A stretch of 64,000 nucleotides of DNA from Oxytricha trifallax (lineage: Eukaryota; Ciliophora; Spirotrichea; Sporadotrichida; Oxytrichidae). The position numbers were made by a program, and so were the translations under genes. Below, piece after piece: positions 33,201-45,900 of this stretch. A model generated the notes under the pieces. The model was not told the origin of the DNA and searched no databases. It saw nothing but the letters and a program-made list of their open reading frames with translations. The first letter of the stretch is position 1. Every line of letters starts with the position of its first letter. The stretch is taken from NCBI GenBank assembly GCA_000711775.1, contig ARYC01001838.1, positions 22,794 through 86,793 on the forward strand. Direction: 5' to 3'.

Positions 33201-36200
33201 ACAATTATATCTAATTAAATAGTTAAACTAATAAACACATTTTATGACCTTGTTTATTTATTTAATTATGATTTGATCAAACTTTTAATACTAAAATAAT
33301 AAATATAATTAAAGATTAAACAGTAAACAGTTTAAACACATAGCTAGAATCCTGTTTACTTTCTCCCAAATTTGATTTATATTACTCTCAAATACTTGGC
33401 TGTTAATATTCAAATGCTTTAACGTTATGTATTTATTTTCATAATTTCCCAATTCACTTGTATTTTAGTAATATAATATTATAATCAATTATAAATAAAA
33501 TAAATTTAGTTAAATTGGACACTAAATAATAAATTAAATTTGAAAATCTTGCCATAATCTCCCTAATAAATCATAAAATTTATTAATTACTTTTAATGAT
33601 AAAGTGCTTTATCAAATCAATTTACAAATAATTTATTTTTTAAACATAAATTTAATCAGTAGTTATGATTAAGTTATAAAATTTAAATTTCTTTTAAAAA
33701 GCAGAGAAAAAAATATATGAGAATTAAATAGAACAATAGTAATTAATTGACAAATTTTGACAATTACATAAGGAATTAGTTTTGAAATCTTTTTATCATA
33801 AATAAAATAATAACATTTATATTTATTCATAAAAAAATATTAATTACTTATATTAGTAAGTATAATTAAGATATTTAAAAAAAAATGTATAGCCTCCAAA
33901 GACCAGTCCTTGTTCACTTAAGATAAAGCTTACAGTGGGTCCTTAGTTATCGCATAATTCATGAAATTAAGATGCTGTAAACCCATTATGTTAATTAATA
34001 CAAATTATTTAATGAAATCTTATTAATTTTTAGGATAAATATAAGATTAAATTTTACAAATTTTTATTAATTTTTGTTTTAATTGTATCATTATAAATAT
34101 AACCATGAGTAGATCCTCTGAACAATAGCTTGAACTTATTGGGTATACAAAAAGTATTTTAGTTTATTGACCTTTTAAGTTATGGTAAATAATTAGAATA
34201 ACTATTTCTACACCCAAACTTCTTATCAATACCACCCTTAATAGTATATTAAATATTTTGATTTAATGAGTTGTGACTTGAGCAAACTTGAATCAGTTTT
34301 ATTAATTTCTTGTTACACTAAGTTATAAAACTGTAACTTATTAGGATCTGAAGGTATTTCTTGTGCGATATCTTCAGACTTATCTTAAGCAAGTTAAGAG
34401 ACAAAAGCTTCATTTTATTTTAAATCATTGACATCGTTTTGTAATTATGAGTTACTATGAGCAATATTGTTAAATTAATTGATTCATTAAATAACTATAT
34501 TGATATTTTTAATCATTTATATTTTATATGATCAATATTAATGCTTTCAATATTTGTATTCAATTTCTCTTAGAATTACCATTAAAATGTATTTATATTT
34601 TATTCATATTTATAAATTAAATTATCTTATTTGTAAGAAATTAAAATTATTCTGGAGATTTAGAGATATATAAATAATTAGTGTTTAATTATTTTTTTAA
34701 ATAAATTTTTTAAATATATCCAATTATGAATGGCTTCAAAGCATATTAAACTTAAATTTAAAAAGCATATGAACCTAAACTAAAATACAAATATTCAAAG
34801 AAGATGTATTTATTATGAATGCCTTCCGTTACATCCTAATTATAAATTTAACAATATAAATTAATATTTACTACAGTTAAATCATCAAAATTCATATTTT
34901 TATAGTATATAATTTGAATGAAAAAAATTGCAATCTTTATTATTAAATTAAAAAATGCGAGATTTAAAGTAAGAAGGTAACTTATATTGATTTATAAACA
35001 ATTTATTATTAAGCCTTACTTTATTTTTTTTTTAAAAACTTATTATAAATCTACTATTTTAATCACATATAATCAATCTATTTAATATAAATAGAATTCC
35101 AATAGCAGTATTGCTTAGTGACTTATTTGATCTTATGATTGCTGTTTAATTGAGTCTGTCTTTGTGTGAATCTCAGCAATTTAATCATTCAAAAGCTTAA
35201 GATCAATCTGTAAGTTGCCTTTAATTTCTTGCACTTACTCGACTAGTTAAGCATATTTTTAATTAATCGCCAGTAGCTTTTAGTTGATCTCATTCAAAAC
35301 ATAATAAATATTATTATAAATATTTATAGGCATTCCAAATACTGTAAACAAGGAATTTAATTTTGAGAGCATAATTTTTTATATATAATAAAAAGTTTTA
35401 ATTTAGAAAGCTTTAATTTTTTAAAATCATCAATAATTTATGTACTATTAAAAGATTGATTTATTAATAGAAACAACCTAACCTAGTTTATCTCATACAA
35501 ACCATATTAATTATAATTGTAAAGTAAGCTGAATATTTTTTCATTTAACAATTCTATAATTATTTTTATATTTTCTTAAACTCATTAATTTTAGAAAATT
35601 TTTAATAAACCTTCTTCTTAGATCTTTTATATATTCCTTCATTATTTATGCATCAATATAGATGGGCAACTTAAATTTACTTTAAGAGCAAGGAGGGAAA
35701 GTTAATTAGAAAAAGGTTTCAATATTTTCTTGTCACATAATTTGAAATAATATATCTTCTTATTAAAATAATAAATTATTTCAAAAATTATTTGAATAGT
35801 ATTAATAAATTATTGCTACACATAAATGATTTGAGAAAATTAAATCAAAATTAATATTTTATAAGTATAATTAGAGGCAGTTAACTTTCTGGAAACCTGG
35901 CAAATGTGGTTCTCGATCGAGGGAGAATTAGAAATTAGCTGCACTTTTCTATTGAAGGAAGTATTTTATCGCATTCCATAAAGTGAGATAAATCCACTTT
36001 GATTTTGGTAGATTTGATAATATTCAATTTGTAACAAAAAATCAAAGTGGATTTATCTCACTTTATGGAATGCGATAAAATACTTCCTTCAATAGAAAAG
36101 TGCAGCTAATTTCTAATTCTCCCTCGATCGAGAACCACATTTGCCAGGTTTCCAAAAAGTTAACTGCCTCTAATTATACTAATTAATTATTAATTTTGAT

Positions 36201-38257
36201 TTAATTTTCTCAAATCATTTATGTGTAGCAAAAATCCTATTTTAATTCAACTTTAATATAGGTTCTTCATTAAATAGCAATAATATATTTGGAATATACA
36301 AATTCTTAAAAAAGTAGCTTGTTTCAAAGGAGGATATTTAAATTATTAATTTATACAAACATTTTATTGTAAACTAGTAATTTAAGACCTTTTTTGTTTT
36401 TATTTATCTAAATTAAAATAATTATGCTAAGAATTAGATCTTAGAGAATAGCCAATATTAATATATCCATTTAATTAATGTTTAATTGGATTTTATCAGA
36501 AAACTTATTTCAAACTTTTCTCTTTTTTTATGAATAAATTCTTTAATCAAACCAATAAGATTTTGGGGTTTATTTTCTTTAACTACTTCCTTAAATCTTT
36601 TATCGAAGTAATTAATTAAATGATAAATATAAGTCAGATTTGATCTCTTCCTTGTACTTTAATAAATTAAATTATAAATCATATCTGTTGGAGTTGCCTT
36701 GCTATTTCAGACTACATGTCATTAATTCTTAGATTAATTTAATCAGTTAATATCTTTTCTTTCTTAATTAAAGCGTTCTCAAATGCTTCCAATGTTTGTT
36801 TAAACTCTTCTCTAAGAATTGATTAAGATTCATTTATCATTTGTTTAATATCGTTCTGAGTTAGTTCATTCGAAATATTTCCTGCAGCAATTTAAACAAT
36901 ATATAGTTTAATTAATTTAATAAATTGGCTACTCATAGACGTTTGGATTTTTCTAAAAGATTTAAGGGTCATTTTAAGGTTCTCCAAGGCAAGTAGGCAA
37001 GTCAATTTAATAAAAAGTAATTTAATAATTTTGATTCTTTCTTCTTCATCGACAAGATACCCAAGCATTAATTAATATTTTATTTTAAATTCTCTAAATC
37101 TTACTGATCATTGTTTTAAAGTGAGATGAGTTAATTTGAATCTCATTGTAAGCATACTTATCTAACTTTGATTTCATTTATAAAACATAAACTATAAATT
37201 CAAGTTGTGGGTTGAGTATTCATCAATCAAATTTTTCACATTTTCCGTGTATGTTACGAATTTTGACTGCTTAAGGTCAATTATATTATGATCTTTGTGG
37301 GTGCCTATCTCGCATTCTATGCACACTGGAGTCTCACACTTTAAGCAGTATTTATAATATATCATGCAAATAAAATATTTATTTCCAATAAATTTAGCAA
37401 TTATAAAATAATATGATGTGATAAAGCTATTAAAATTCTATTTTTCCTTTAAATCTATTTTAAAATATTCATTTTTATTCTTTTTAAATATAATGATTTA
37501 AATTTGTACTCTTACTACTATAATACAAAAATGTGTATTTTTTTGTTAAAGAAATTTTATTATGATTTATTAGTAAATAAACTTTAATTTAGAAAATAAA
37601 TACAACATCTGTATTAATTTTGACATATCTTTTTTATTGATATATTTATATAATTTTTTAACAATAAAAAAAAAATTTTACAATATAAAATCTCTATAAA
37701 AAGTAATACCAAAATGCAAATATGTTCATATTTTATTAATGTGTATATATATATATATGATCCTTAAATTTATAAATTTAATTAAAGTATTTAGCTGTAG
37801 TTTTAGATTGATGTTCATCACAAATGATTGTGAGTTAGTCAAGTTATATGAGATACTTCATGATCTTTGGGCTTTCTTTCATCTCTTCTGGTTAATAAAT
37901 AATAGAATTAATAAAATAAATTAGGTTGAGTAAGTAAAATTATAATTATAATATTATTTAGAGTACTTACAATCTCACATTCTGGACAAGTAGCTTGTCT
38001 TTCCTGATTTCCTTAGATTAAATTCTGAATGCATTGCAAACAATAGGTACAGCCACACATTAAATTTTTTTAAATATATATAGATTATTCTTTTAATTTA
38101 CTATAATAGTATAGCAAAAGCTTTGCATTAAACGAAATATTAGTGTATAAATTACAATACACTCGTTAAGGAAAATAGGTTTTCTATTAGTCAAATTAAT
38201 AATTAATAAATTTATTAAATTGTAAAAGTGTTTGCATTTATCACATTTCTCAGCCAT
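30224..38257 (-). CDS. gene C: RING-like / B-box / coiled-coil / TLDc protein, IES-interrupted
   Basis: ATG at 38257-38255, TGA at 30226-30224. RING-like finger: MAEKCEKC..., FLNECGCTYCLQCIQ, RQATCPECEI. Then intron, B-box (CDEHQSK; KYCLKCETPVC) and coiled coil. The coil includes YFDKRFKEVVKENKPQNLIG (about 36620-36500), LAINQKYAQLVEQVQEIKG (35300-35100) and FVSQLAQDKSEDIAQEIPSD (34400-34240). TLDc follows as FKLLFRGSTHG, FHELCDNQGPT-type piece (33986-33885) and SLPWTSDHKW...AFVFSLSKRSIHKQ, FKVLEIEVYS (30551-30224). The coil frame is continuous here where gene B has an extra base. One IES holds a Rep-type transposon and another insertion (35813-36230) is absent from gene B. Best candidate for an intact family member. 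Confidence 0.85.
31490..33478. mobile_element. 2.0-kb TIR element with a Rep-like gene
   Basis: Inverted repeats of about 280 bp (31490-31770 and 33195-33478, e.g. ATTACTAAAATACAAGTGAA and its complement) enclose a single minus-strand coding region. The GC content of the internal part is visibly higher than that of the flanks. Gene B at about 20535 has the uninterrupted flanking sequence (TTGCCGC... followed by AATTTAGTTAAATTG), so the insertion followed the B/C duplication. The long inverted termini plus a helicase-only gene suggest replicative hairpin-end biology rather than a cut-and-paste transposase; this is inference. Confidence 0.85.
31774..33186 (-). pseudogene. broken superfamily-3 helicase (Rep/NS1-like) gene
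   Basis: The minus strand shows a Walker A motif GPTNTGKT (codons at 32327-32304), an acidic Walker B-like LMDEM about 40 residues on, and a motif C-like VITINELPF. This is the SF3 helicase order found in parvoviral NS1, CRESS Rep and related element proteins. The N-terminal 250-300 residues are open in part (contains NHTGLYRNYYSN), but I cannot see a clear HUH endonuclease motif. The frame breaks near 33020, 32430 and 32205, and TGA at 31776-31774 ends the last segment. Glutamine TAA/TAG codons show it was decoded with the ciliate code. The breaks may be decay, or IESs I did not resolve. Closest virus or element group is not decided. Confidence 0.7.
33983..34106. other. TLDc-site IES of gene C, pointer ATGG, 120 bp
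   Basis: ATGG at 34106-34103 and 33986-33983 (minus strand), homologous in sequence to the gene B IES. Joining restores GSTHGF. Confidence 0.85.
35813..36230. mobile_element. palindromic MITE, TGCTACACATAAATG ends
   Basis: Nearly perfect inverted repeat with ends TTGCTACACATAAATGATT and complement. The inner core GGCAGTTAACTTTCTGGAAA and stem TTTTATCGCATTCC link it to the TGTAGGAATACA family, although the outer ends differ. Gene B has an uninterrupted match near 24385 (TTATTTGGAATATACAAATT), so this insertion is specific to gene C. Confidence 0.85.
37067..37091. other. micro-IES in gene C coil, pointer AAT, 22 bp
   Basis: AAT at 37091-37089 and 37069-37067 (minus strand), same site as in genes A and B. 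Excision keeps the frame into LGYLVDEEER. Confidence 0.7.
37347..37792. other. B-box IES of gene C, pointer AAATACT, 439 bp
   Basis: AAATACT at 37792-37786 and 37353-37347 (minus strand). Joining gives TTAKYCLKCETPVC as in genes A and B. The pointer is one base shorter than in B, as expected if only the retained codons are conserved. Confidence 0.9.
37888..37966 (-). other. intron of gene C, 79 nt
   Basis: GTACTC...ACCAG on the minus strand, phase 1; joins ECEIVK to EMKESPKI. Confidence 0.75.
38055..38162. other. RING IES of gene C, pointer GTGT, 104 bp
   Basis: GTGT at 38162-38159 and 38058-38055 (minus strand). Joining gives FLNECGCTYCLQC. Confidence 0.85.
38193..38221. other. micro-IES of gene C, pointer AATTT, 24 bp
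   Basis: AATTT at 38221-38217 and 38197-38193 (minus strand). Excision gives YNLTNRKPIFLNEC. Confidence 0.8.
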
Positions 38258-38279
38258 CTTTAAATATTTTGTGCAAGAA

Positions 38280-38320
38280 GATTTGTTGCTCTATTAAGTA
38301 ATATTAGATAGATCAATAGT
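38280..38320 (-). promoter_or_regulatory. conserved 5' leader element of gene C
   Basis: AGAGCAACAAATCTTCTTGC (minus strand) with TCTAATATTACTTAA before it, at the same distance from ATG as in genes A, B and D. Confidence 0.5.
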
Positions 38321-39975
38321 TAATAACAGTTATACCTTACTTCTGAATAGTATTTAACTTAATTAGTTTTCTCCTTAAATTTCACGATTACATACTTAAA
38401 AAAATATAAAATATTACATTTCTGCTTTATTTTAAAATAAAAACTCATATTAGATTCAATTTACTTAATTTTATTTTATTAAATAATACAAAACAAAAAG
38501 TAAGTTAGAAACTTAAAAGAATTAACTATGTTTAAATTAAAATCAAATGCTTATTGATCAGAAATTTATATTGGTTGGTTTTTATAATTTTCAATATTAT
38601 AATTAAAACAATAAAAATAATAGGATATATTATGAAATGTTTGAGCTTGCTGACAATATATTAGAATATAATAATTTTATTAATGCCTTAAATTTTAAAA
38701 TATAACAAGACAAAAAAAAGCATTGTAAAATTAATTTCAAAAAGATGAGTATATTTTCTAAATAAAAGCAATATTACATTTATAAAGATTTACTATTGAA
38801 ATTTAGATTCAAGCATTATAATATATTAACAATAATAAAATGTCTCATTTCTAAATAGGCTATATTCTTAAATTATTCTAATAATAATTCCTTTATATGA
38901 TAATAATAATGAAAATATACTTTCATCAGGTTGTAATTTTAAATATCTAAAATGAATATTTAAAATTATAAATTTCAAATAGTTTTATAAAATATAATAA
39001 ATTATAATTAATTTTAATTTTGATATTTAAATAATGAAATATTGTAAACCAAGTATTTTCAATATGATAATCATAAACATCTTAGATTACATGTTTAACT
39101 TCCAATAAAAGGTTACTTGCATTTATAATGATACTTCTTATTTAAGCGCCAAGAATTTATTATAAATATATAATTCTAATAACATTATAGATTGCAATAA
39201 TTTATAAAATGATATGTAATCTATTACAAATTTTCTCTTATTCACAGTATTTGTTTAAACAGATTTAGTATTTAGGATCACATGAATTCAAAGAATTAGG
39301 TAAAATGGAGAATACTAAACTTATCCTATACAAATGTCAAAAATAATTATATCAATAATAAATAATTTTGTTTTTAATTTAAAATTTTGCAAATCCTCGT
39401 TTAACTTCAAAAGATCTATTGAATATATACTTTCAAAATAAATAGTTAAAAATTAAAAATATAGAAATATGTGAATAACTCCATCAGTTTATATAAAAAA
39501 AGTATTTACAAGGGTTATTCTTTTTCCTTTATTTATTTAAAGTTATTTAAAATAAAATATATGAATACTTTATAAAAGTAGATTAATTTTTTTTCTCAAA
39601 ACATAGTGTTGATTTAGAAAGAATACTACCCTCAATTTCATTTTTATAATATAAAAAAGTTAAGGTTTCCATAAAGTAAACTCTTAACCTTGAAAAAGAT
39701 AAAATTCTTATTAGAAAGAAATTAATTTTTATTTAAAAGCAAATGCTACTATAAAATGCATATTCTTTGTAGATATATTAAAAATATTTTTCAAACAATT
39801 ATTATTTAATTAAGAATTAAGAATTTTCCTCTATATCATTTAATGTAGTCTTGATTCAAATTAAAAATAGTGATATGAAAATATATATTTATAAATATCG
39901 AAATAAACTTAAGCATTTGAAATTTGTAAATAAACTAAAGAAAATATTAAAATTCTCTATACAAATAATTATAAA
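38321..39975. other. intergenic DNA between genes C and D
   Basis: About 1.6 kb of AT-rich sequence. I see no gene and no clear inverted repeat. Confidence 0.5.
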
Positions 39976-42900
39976 TCATACTAGCTAATAAACTTCAATT
40001 TCCAAAACTTTGAATATTAATTATCCAGCTAGATATTAATAAGCTTCATTTGATCTCCTCTCAAATTCCTTAGGTAGTTCATAGGTGCCTCCTAAGCTAC
40101 ACCAGCTAAAGCAATTCTTATCACAATTGTCAACAATATGAATATCATGGCCATTTCCGAATCTACACATTCTATTCTTGTTATGTCCAACTGCTGCATA
40201 TTTATTCCTGCATTGAAAATCCTTAAAACTTTTATTATTTTCAAATATCAATAATATAATTTGAGAAATATGATTGTAGCTAGTTCAAAATATAAATTGA
40301 ATTATGGTAAAATGCAAGTCTCTTTAGTTTCAATATTTTATAATCTTTAAATTAGTATTCAACTTTTAAGCGTAAATGTTCTATGAACATTTTTATTATG
40401 TTAATTGATGATGGTAACTAGTGAACCTTAATATCTTAACTTTTTTGATAATTGTATGCTAAATTAGTATTAGATTTTACAATTTAAATTCAAGATAGTG
40501 TAATTATTTAGGTTCAAAAACATAAGAGTGATTATTTATAAAAGATTAGTATTAATTTTAATTTGAAATTTAGGTTTGGCCTTGTTAGGCTAAATAAGAA
40601 ATGTACCATTTATTATTCCTAAATAGAAATTTGAATATAGCAGTTTAAAAATCATTAAAAGCATTAGAAAAAAATTCTAAATATTTTATATGAAACTTTA
40701 TTCTCTCCTAATTCCAATTTAATAAGCAAATATAATTTAATTTTAATGCTTTGATTATTTATGTATAGATCTCTTGCTTAAATTAAAAAGAAATGCACTA
40801 TCGTCTTTAAGATATTTACTGTTTTCAGACGATGTCCAAGGAATAGATGTAATAAATGTAATTATTTATAAATTTTATCATTAATTATTTATATTATGCT
40901 AAAATATAATTATTGTTGAGGATAAAATGCAAAACAATGGTAGATTAATAGGATAATGTAGAATAATTTAAAATTAAAATCGAGTTTTTTAACCCAAAAT
41001 TAATTTAGCAGTAAATTTTGTATTGAAAATGTGTTGTATAACATATTATTTCCAGATATTTTTTTCTGAATAAGATAAGAAGTTATATTGAAACAAAAAA
41101 TTAAGGTAAATATTTTAAAATAATTTAATAGACTCATTTTATTTTAATCAAACATACTTATTAGTTTAAGAAGAATGTAAATAGGATTAATAATTAAAAT
41201 TTTCTTTTAGAATAGTAAACTAAATTGTAAAATACCTTTATTATCATCTTAAAAAGTATATCTATTACTAAAATTTTCGCAAAAATTAAAAATTATCTCT
41301 ATGAATTTTATTTATAGGATTTATAAGATTTTAAAATTTCTCTTAAATCAATAATATAAACCTATATATAAGAATGATGCCGAAATTAAATTAGATTAAA
41401 TATTGTTTATTAAGTGTTTAGGAGTAATTAATTTATTATAGATATTCATTGTTTAAATGAAAATTTTAGTTGCCAAAGTATTAAAAAATAGTTTTAGCCA
41501 TTTAAAATTAATAAGGCAAAATCTAATAAAAATATATTGCTCTCAACTTACTTGCTCTATCCGGTGATATGATTAATTAAACTTTGCAACAAAACTTATG
41601 AAGTTCAGAAAATTGATTTAAATAATATTTTTTAATCTATATCCATTTCCATTTCTGAACTTTCCTTCTGACAATACAGATTCTATACTTACAGTAAAAT
41701 TATTATTAAATCTATTTCCAAAAGCAGTAAAATTTAAGATCAGTAATGAATGGATATTAAGAAATAACATTTTATTAAATGAAAAAAATTTCTTTTCTAT
41801 TTAATACTAAATTATTTAAAAAATTATTTACATTAAGAATTATAATTATTAAAATAATAAATTAAATTTATAAATTATTTAATTACTTTTTTATGATGTA
41901 TAACCTCCAAACACCTATCCAAATTCACTTAAAATAAAGCTTATTGTTGGTCCTTTATTGTCACATTTCTCATGAAATTTATATGCTCTAAATCCAATTA
42001 AATATATTAAAATTGATTAATTAATCTAATTACAATTTTTATATTCAAAAACTTCATATGTAACAAGAAATATTAGATAATTATTTAATTTTGTATGCTA
42101 TAAATCCTCTTATTTTTCCATTAAATATAAATACATTTAAACTCATCCATCAGTGGACCCTTTAAATAATAGCTTAAATTATTAAGATGATTTATTTATT
42201 TCACCTTAATAAATAAACAAAAAATTAAAAAAAGATTATAAATTAATTCCTAAAGCAATAAATTTATAATAAATGCTTTTTATATTAAAATATAAAAGAA
42301 TTCCTCTCAAATTACTTATCAAGACCATTTCTTTATTAATTAATATATAAATTTATATTATTTTAGGACTTAAGTAAGCTTTAATGTGATCTGTTAATTT
42401 CTTCATCTACCAATTTCTTAAATTTTTATTTCATCTGATCAACAGTTTTGTTTTTTACCATTTTCAAGCGATAATTTTAAACCATTTTTGCATAACTTCT
42501 GAGTCAGATAAATAGAGGTTCTTGTGTTAAATATTGCTATTAAAATTCTAAAATTAATTATTTATAATGATATAAATTAATATTAAGATATTAAAATATA
42601 AATAATGTGGCTTATTATCATAAAATATAAAATAATAAATTTAAAATTGATTCGCATTTTCAGAATATCAGGATTACTTATTTACAGTTTAATTATCTAC
42701 TAGAATTTTATATTTTAGAATTTATATATAAATTAAAATATTATATGAAAACTATAATATTCAATTATAAATTGTTCCAACCGAGACCCCCCCTCCCAGG
42801 CCTAAAAACGAGACCCCCCCTACCCCCCCTCCAGACCTAAAACGAGACCCCCCTCCCACCATAACTAGACCCCCTCCCACCTCAACAACATCCCAATTCA

Positions 42901-45900
42901 TATGAAAATTTTGATTCTCGATGTTTTAATCATTTTCCTTAATGACATCTTGATCTCATAATATTATTTTACATAAAATATATCATTTTTTAAAAAATAT
43001 TTTTCCAACAAATCAAATGCTACTCTTTATTAAATTTCTTATTTTACAACTTTCTCTTCGTCCGCCGACTTTTTTTCTTAGATGCTCCCATAGGAAATTA
43101 ATCAAAAGAATATTTCCATATGACTCGGTAATGATATAATAAAAAATTATGAGCCAAAAAACTCATACAACTAACTTTATATTTAAAAAAATTCAATATA
43201 AACACTCTATTAATCTGTATTCGAAATATGATTAATTTTTATAATAAATTTTCCTAATTTTATATAAATATTACTAATAATATTTTTATACAAACTAATA
43301 GTTATGGAAAAAATTCATTTGAAAAGTATTAAAATTAAATCTATTTAAACATGTATTATTTTTTTAAAAAAAAACTAACTATCGAAAATTAAATCAAGAA
43401 GTTGTTTATATTTAAATCATTCACTTAACAAACTTCTTAATAATACATGTTTAAATAGATTTAATTTTAATACTTTTCAAATGAATTTTTTCCATAACTA
43501 TTAGTTTGTATAAAAATATTATTAGTAATAATTATATAAAATTAGGAAAATTTATTATAAAAATTAATCATATTTCGAATACAGATTAATAGAGTGTTTA
43601 TATTGAATTTTTTTAAAAATAAAGTTAGTTGTATGAGTTTTTTGGCTCATAATTTTTTATTATATCATTACCGAGTCATATGGAAATATTCTTTTGATTA
43701 ATTTCCTATGGGAGCATCTAAGAAAAAAAGTCGGCGGACGAAGAGAAAGTTGTAAAATAAGAAATTTAATAAAGAGTAGCATTTGATTTGTTTTAAAATA
43801 TTTTTAAAAAAATGATATATTTTATGAAAAAAAATATTATGAGATCAAGATGTCATGAAGGAAAATGATTTAAACATCGAGAATTAAAATTTTCATATGA
43901 ATAGGGATGTTGTTGAGGTGGGAGGGGGAGTCTAGTAGGGTGGGAAGGGGGGTCTCGTTGGAGCCAGGGGGAGTGGAGGGGGGGTCTCGGTTGGAACAAT
44001 AAATCACCATAAAATTAAATAACATTTTGAAATTAATTAGTAATTTAAATAATAAAAATTATTTCTTATCTTATTACTGATTCTTTCTTTATTACTAGTC
44101 ATAAGAGTTGTGCAAGCGAATATTCTATTTTTATAAAATGTTAGAATTCTTTAGCCCAGTAAAGATCAAATAATTTAAGAAAACTTTAGGATAATTTTAA
44201 TGATAAATAAAAGTGTTAAAGAGTTAAGTTCCAAAACATATATCTTTAAAATTTAATTAAAATCTATATACAAATTGGAGACTTATATAAAATTAATCTC
44301 TTTTAATTACATACATCTTTTCATTTAACATCAAATGTTTATTTTGTTAACTTATAATTGGGAAGAGTTTAATTATAATCTAAATTATAAAATTCTTAAA
44401 TATAATTAAAGAAATCGTATAGAAAGAAACTCTTATTAATCTTAATTTAATAACTAAGATTGCTTTTGACATGTTCAATTTTCAATTAAAAGTATAATTC
44501 TATATACCTAAGGTAGTTTTATAAATTATATATATTTGAATTTATGCTTTATTTGGGATATAATAGTTTTAAATAAAAATGAAAATAGTATTCAAGAGTT
44601 CAGGATCCCTGTTTGACAAGGAGAATTTGTTAAGTAATAATATTACTCAGTTGCATATTTTGAGTAATTCTTCTCTTCTATTTAAATAAAATGTTATTCG
44701 GTCTTACTGATATAAAAGAAGTTTGTTTTGAAATTTTTCAAATATAATTATTAACATTAACATACGAGAAGAAAGATTATATTAAGAATAAGAAGAAAAA
44801 AAGGAATTTTCTTATTTTATATAATAAATTTTGATCTTTTTGCTGATGATTCTGTCAATATTTTTAATTCCTTAATTTGAAGTTCTATAATTTATGGTCA
44901 TTAAGATAATTTTAAAAGATTCCAACTCATGGTTTTCTAAAAAACGAAATAATAAAGATATTGATTAAATCGTGAGGTGGAAATCATAATAAAAAATTAT
45001 AACTTTCATACAACTCAAACAAAGGAAGGAATACTTAAGGCTAAACTTATTATCATTATTTTATGTATTACTTATTTTTTTAATAAATTATGAGTTGTTC
45101 AAAACACTTTATAATTATTTCTTCTTTAAGAATGTTGTTTGATTTTACTTGATAAAAGTAAAACATTTAAGTCTAATTATAATATATGTTACCTTTCATT
45201 ATGCCTGAATATTATTGAATTATTTGAATCAATAAAAAAAAGTAATCATTAAATATTTAAACTATATACTGCTTTTTAAAGAAAGCATTCAGATTAACAA
45301 AATGCTTTAATTTTAAAAATAAAAAAGAAGCAGGTTTGTAAAAAACTAATATTCAAAAACTGATTTTTGATTTACAGTTTATTGATTGCATGTTACAAAT
45401 AAAATAACACAAATTGTTTTTTATTTTAAGAATAATTGGCTTCACAAATTTTTTATAGCTTTATAATAAATGCAGTTTGCACTATATTTAAGGTCGGAAA
45501 TTTAAAGATTAATTTCCCTCATTTAAAAGTGAAATGTTTATATTTCAAGCGTCTATAGAAGTATATTAAGATAATTTGATTAAAATATGATTAGGAAATT
45601 GCTTAAACATTTTAGTGATACAGCTTAATAAATGAAGTAATTTGCTTAATTTTTTGAATTAATACTTCTGAACAAATATGAAGCATAAACTTGAGATATT
45701 GCCATTCACTGTACTATAATATTTTTTAGAGGTAAATCCTTAAAATAATTATAAAATCTTACCCAAATTGATACACACTGTTAATTAACAAAATCATTAT
45801 AATTAAAGAAGTTTTTAGGAGTTATTAAAAACTGTTGTTTATTTGTTAAATTATGAAAATTTAATTACATTTATTTAAGAATTCAAGCATGCTATCAGCT

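Larger units (their letters stand above)
30547..33889. other. TLDc-site IES of gene C, pointer TACAT, 3338 bp
   Basis: TACAT at 33889-33885 and 30551-30547 (minus strand). The joined sequence reads FGGYTSLPWTSDHKW. It is the largest IES with a defined pointer in the window; 2.0 kb of it is the Rep element at 31490-33478. Confidence 0.82.
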
